From Rehmannia glutinosa (lineage: Eukaryota > Streptophyta > Magnoliopsida > Lamiales > Orobanchaceae): a DNA stretch of 64,000 nucleotides. Shown here piece after piece: positions 61,141 to 64,000 of the stretch. The notes under the pieces were generated by a model, which was not told where the DNA came from, did no database searches, and was given only the letters and a program-made list of their open reading frames with translations. The DNA lies in NCBI GenBank assembly GCA_016081115.2, contig JABTTQ020003464.1, forward strand, positions 372,001-436,000. Direction: 5' to 3'. The translations under genes and the position numbers were made by a program. The first letter of the stretch is position 1. Every line of letters starts with the position of its first letter.

Positions 61141-61523
61141 GAGTTTATATTTAGAAAAAACAGTTATCTTACTAAAATTACAACTTTGACCAAGTAATAT
61201 GGGATAATACTATTGAACCTAGTGTATGGTCCCTCAAAAAAAAAAAAAGAAAAAAAGAACCTAATGTATGGTGGTTTGCCATTACTAAATTACTGCCTTC
61301 ATCAAAGAAATTGGGATATTGATATAAGGGGGAAATTCTCACATTTAAGTTTGTAATTGGCTATTTTCATGGGAGGGAAAGGTAAAAAAGGGACAATTCT
61401 TTCACATGTTTTTTCAAGTAAATGTCAATCCAATTTACTTTTTCCACGAAAAAAGAAAACATTGGATCTTCTTATATATTTAATTCACTCAGTGTCATTG
61501 AGAGAAAGTTAAAAAAAAACAAA

Positions 61524-61974
61524 AGTTGTGATTGGTTGTGCTTTTGTTTCGTCCACTTTCATTTTTTGAGTGAATATTAATTGGTGAAATTTTTTTCGAA
61601 AGTGAAAGTTGAATGGATAGAATAAAATAATAATTATGTTGATGTGATGAAAATATTTTAGAGATATTGATTGTTTGTGGAAGTTTTTGTGGAATGCCTT
61701 TTGTTATAAAGATTAAGAGAAAAATAACAAAATTATGATAAATTAAAGAAATTAACGAAATTATTTATATGAATAAGAGGAGGAGAGAAATAAATAAAGT
61801 ATAGTTGGGTATTGGGAAGTGTGAAAATGAAAGAAAAATGAGTTAATTTTTTTTAAAAAATGAGATTTTTTAAAAAATAAACTCACTTTTTCACAAACAA
61901 GCACACCCCCTAAACTTTTTTCTCTCAAAAATGAAAATTTTAAAAAAATTTTCACAACCAATTACCAATTACTC
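61524..61974. repeat. MITE-like element related to 8293-9194
   Basis: The left end GTTGTGATTGGTTGTGC resembles the left end of 8293-9194, and the right end TTCACAACCAATTACC is its approximate mirror. The interior is AT-rich, with repeated GTGAAAATGAAAG-like strings. Confidence 0.5.
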
Positions 61975-62222
61975 TTTAAAAACAAAATTACCAATTAGAT
62001 TTTGAGCTTTTATTACATACACAATTGGGAGTCGACAAAGCATAACGTGCGCACTCCCCGCCGCCCACAGCACCCCGCTAACCTGCGCACCTCCCCTTCC
62101 TCTTCCACTTTTCCACCTGAAATACCTTCCCCTCCACCCCACCCCTAACCGCCCCTCCTCTCCCTCTTCGCCCCCTTTTTATCACTAACATGCCCCATCA
62201 CCTCCTCTATTCCATAATCACC

Positions 62223-62848
62223 ATGGCTCCTTCCTCCCTCAGAAAAACCCCAACCCCCAAAACCCCAGCCTCGCAACAGTCAAATCCCCACTGTGAACAC
62301 TCTCCCTCCGCCATCCTTGACCTCCTTATCATCATCCTCGTCCTTTTCTCCGGCGCATTCCTAATAATATCCTACTTCTCTTACCTCTTCCAAACCCTCT
62401 CTTATATCTTCCCCTCTTTCCCCACTCTCATTTCCCACTTGCATTACCAATTAAACTCCAACCCGCAATCGCCGTTAATTTTTTCGCGTTTTTCGTTATC
62501 TCGTTTGTAGCTTTTGCCGTTTGCTTTGAGATCTGCTGTGGGCACAGATCAAGAAGGTGCGGGAAGCAAGGGTGTAAAGGGTTGAAAAAGGCGATTGAGT
62601 TTGATTTGCAGCTGCAAGGTGAGCAGTTGTTGCGAAATGGTGGGAATAAGGCGGTGAAGTATGTGAATGAGTTGCCGTGGAAAGGAGGCAGTGAGGATAA
62701 CCCGGATTACGAGTGTTTGCGCGCAGAGTTGAGGAAAATGGCTCCGGTTAACGGCCGTGCTGTGCTGCTATTTCGCGACAAATGTGGGTGCCCGGTTTCG
62801 AAGCTCGAAGGGTGGTGGTCTAAACGTGGCCGGCGTCACAAGAAGTGA
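62223..62848 (+). CDS. Membrane protein of the plant L34e-superfamily type (At5g19025-like)
   Basis: Starts MAPSSLRKTPTPKTPAS at an ATG in good context (CACCATGGC); an upstream in-frame ATG at 62190 is less favoured. Residues about 28-75 hold a hydrophobic segment (AILDLLIIILVLFSG). After a second membrane stretch come a Cys/Arg-rich segment (CGHRSRRCGKQGCKGLKKA), IEFDLQLQ, LPWKGGSEDNPDYECLRAEL and CGCPVSKLEGW. This matches a plant-specific family loosely annotated as L34e-like; the function is unknown. The two halves are in different frames: a one-base deletion in the T run at 62479-62484 would explain this, and the shifted frame continues the family sequence. The stop after RRHKK at 62846 may instead be a splice donor (GTGAGT), since relatives extend further. 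Confidence 0.8.
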
Positions 62849-64000
62849 GTGAAGTTTTGGTTTGAATTTGATACTTGATTCTTGATTCTTGATTCTTGAT
62901 TGCAAGAATGGTACATTTTAACTGGGTTGTGGAATTTGTTTGTTTGTGATATGATTGTGGGAATTTAAATGTGAAATTGTGTCTGACTTGTTGAGTTTGA
63001 ATGGTTGTCATATTGTTTTTGGCTAATCTGTAGGTTTTTTAGTTGGTTTTAGTTACTTTTTCACTTACCTTCTTGCTTATAGTTTTTGACAATTTGACTG
63101 TGTTTGAAATACATTATGATTGATTTTAGTTTCTAGTTGAAGTTATACATAGTTGGAGTATGTAGATGATGGAGTGTTATCAGATTGTTGTCCTTTATGG
63201 AATTTGATAAATTTACTAAATTGTACGTGTGATTTCGAGAGTGACTTCTATTAATCAATAGTTAAGAATAGGAAATTTATCTTTACCTACGCTGGTCGCC
63301 TTTGATTGGGGTGGAGATAGGCTTTGGTTTCTTGTAAAGTAGCCTTCTGATACTCGGTATTGATTCTAAAAAGAAGGCAAGTCTATTCTCTAAAATGTAT
63401 ATAGCAGTTCATTGTTTTTTTGGGTCACTTCCTGATCACCAGTGATTCAATCCAAACTAATGTTTTTGCCAAAAATATTTGCGGATTTTTCACAGTTCTT
63501 AGGATCAATGGTTCTGTTTTCAAGTGAATCTGTATAGCTGTCACTCCTTGGGATCTATGTTGTATGGACCTTGACATCTAGTATGGGTCAGGAGGTTGTC
63601 AATGACCCACATGTGTGATACCTTTGACTCAAGGGAGCTTGAGTGTCAATAGATATCCATCTCTCATATCATGAGCTCTAATTTCTTTGTAAATCTAGTA
63701 TTCCGTAATTATCGAAGCAAACGGACATTCATTTGAAGTTCACTTGGCAGGGTAGTGTTTTGCACATAGGGGATGCAAAGCAAAGATTATTGTTATGTGG
63801 CAGGGTAGTTTAGATATCTGTTCCTTGTTTCACATTTCATAGCCAACTAGACTTCAGTCTAGTGGCAGAAAGAGCCAAGTTTGCCATGCGACTGTACTAT
63901 GTGTATTGTGAGTTGTTTGGTCAGTGTTGGTTATTACCATTGATATCTTGTAGTTTGAAATTGAATTATCAAATTAATATTATCCAAACAAAACTTTTTC
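62849..64000. other. 3' flank, no gene recognised
   Basis: Likely an intron or 3' UTR of the preceding gene, then unassigned AT-rich DNA to the window edge. I see a short CTTGATT tandem (about 62870-62900) and nothing else. Confidence 0.4.

Noticed and set aside
1..64000. CRISPR arrays, prophage or bacterial operons
   Set aside because: No regularly spaced short repeats of that kind and no bacterial gene layout; all genes are of plant or plant-transposon type.

Overview
This window is nuclear DNA from a flowering plant, almost certainly a dicot. It carries intron-rich plant genes with GT-AG junctions, AT-rich intergenic DNA, Ty1/Copia and Ty3/Gypsy LTR retrotransposons, a Mutator-like element, SINEs, many small inverted-repeat elements (MITEs) and a piece of chloroplast DNA. 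Species cannot be named from the sequence alone.

Host genes, left to right: (1) a plastid- or mitochondrion-targeted RRM RNA-binding protein (+, 9480-12707), split by a 2.5 kb intron full of transposon debris; (2) a 13-exon DUF21/CBS-pair membrane protein of the CNNM/CorC type (+, 15070-21923); (3) a tiny DVL/ROTUNDIFOLIA-like peptide gene (-, 25278-25388); (4) a six-exon serine incorporator (SERINC/TMS) membrane protein (+, 52899-57918); (5) a membrane protein of the plant 'ribosomal protein L34e superfamily' (At5g19025-like; +, 62223-62848). These genes show no functional link to each other.

Mobile DNA fills most of the rest. A degenerate but structurally complete Copia element lies at 280-7338, with the direct repeat ACACT at both ends. 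A nested LTR remnant and an inverted repeat occupy 10570-12205. A Mutator-type hairpin element sits at 27923-29208 with a perfect 10-bp target duplication. An internally deleted Copia element on the minus strand spans about 31205-34990. A large minus-strand Gypsy element (35739-46980) contains the 5' half of a plus-strand Copia element (38492 to about 42230); the shared deletion removed the Copia RT half and the Gypsy integrase. A 3.75 kb Mutator-like element (48916-52668), with about 165-bp terminal inverted repeats and a perfect 9-bp target duplication, carries a decayed transposase on one strand and an intact spliced GRF zinc-finger gene on the other. A solo-LTR-like block interrupted by a MITE is at 58235-60068.

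The SERINC introns collect small insertions: a SINE with 25-bp flanking repeats, two copies of a palindromic MITE family, and a nuclear plastid DNA insert (NUPT) with trnS-GCU and a full-length psbI. Two otherwise well-conserved genes, the CBS protein and the L34e-like protein, each carry an apparent one-base deletion in a homopolymer. That pattern suggests assembly error rather than gene death. I found no clearly new molecular system. The most unusual items are the Mutator element with its opposite-strand GRF gene, the hairpin element and the plastid insert.
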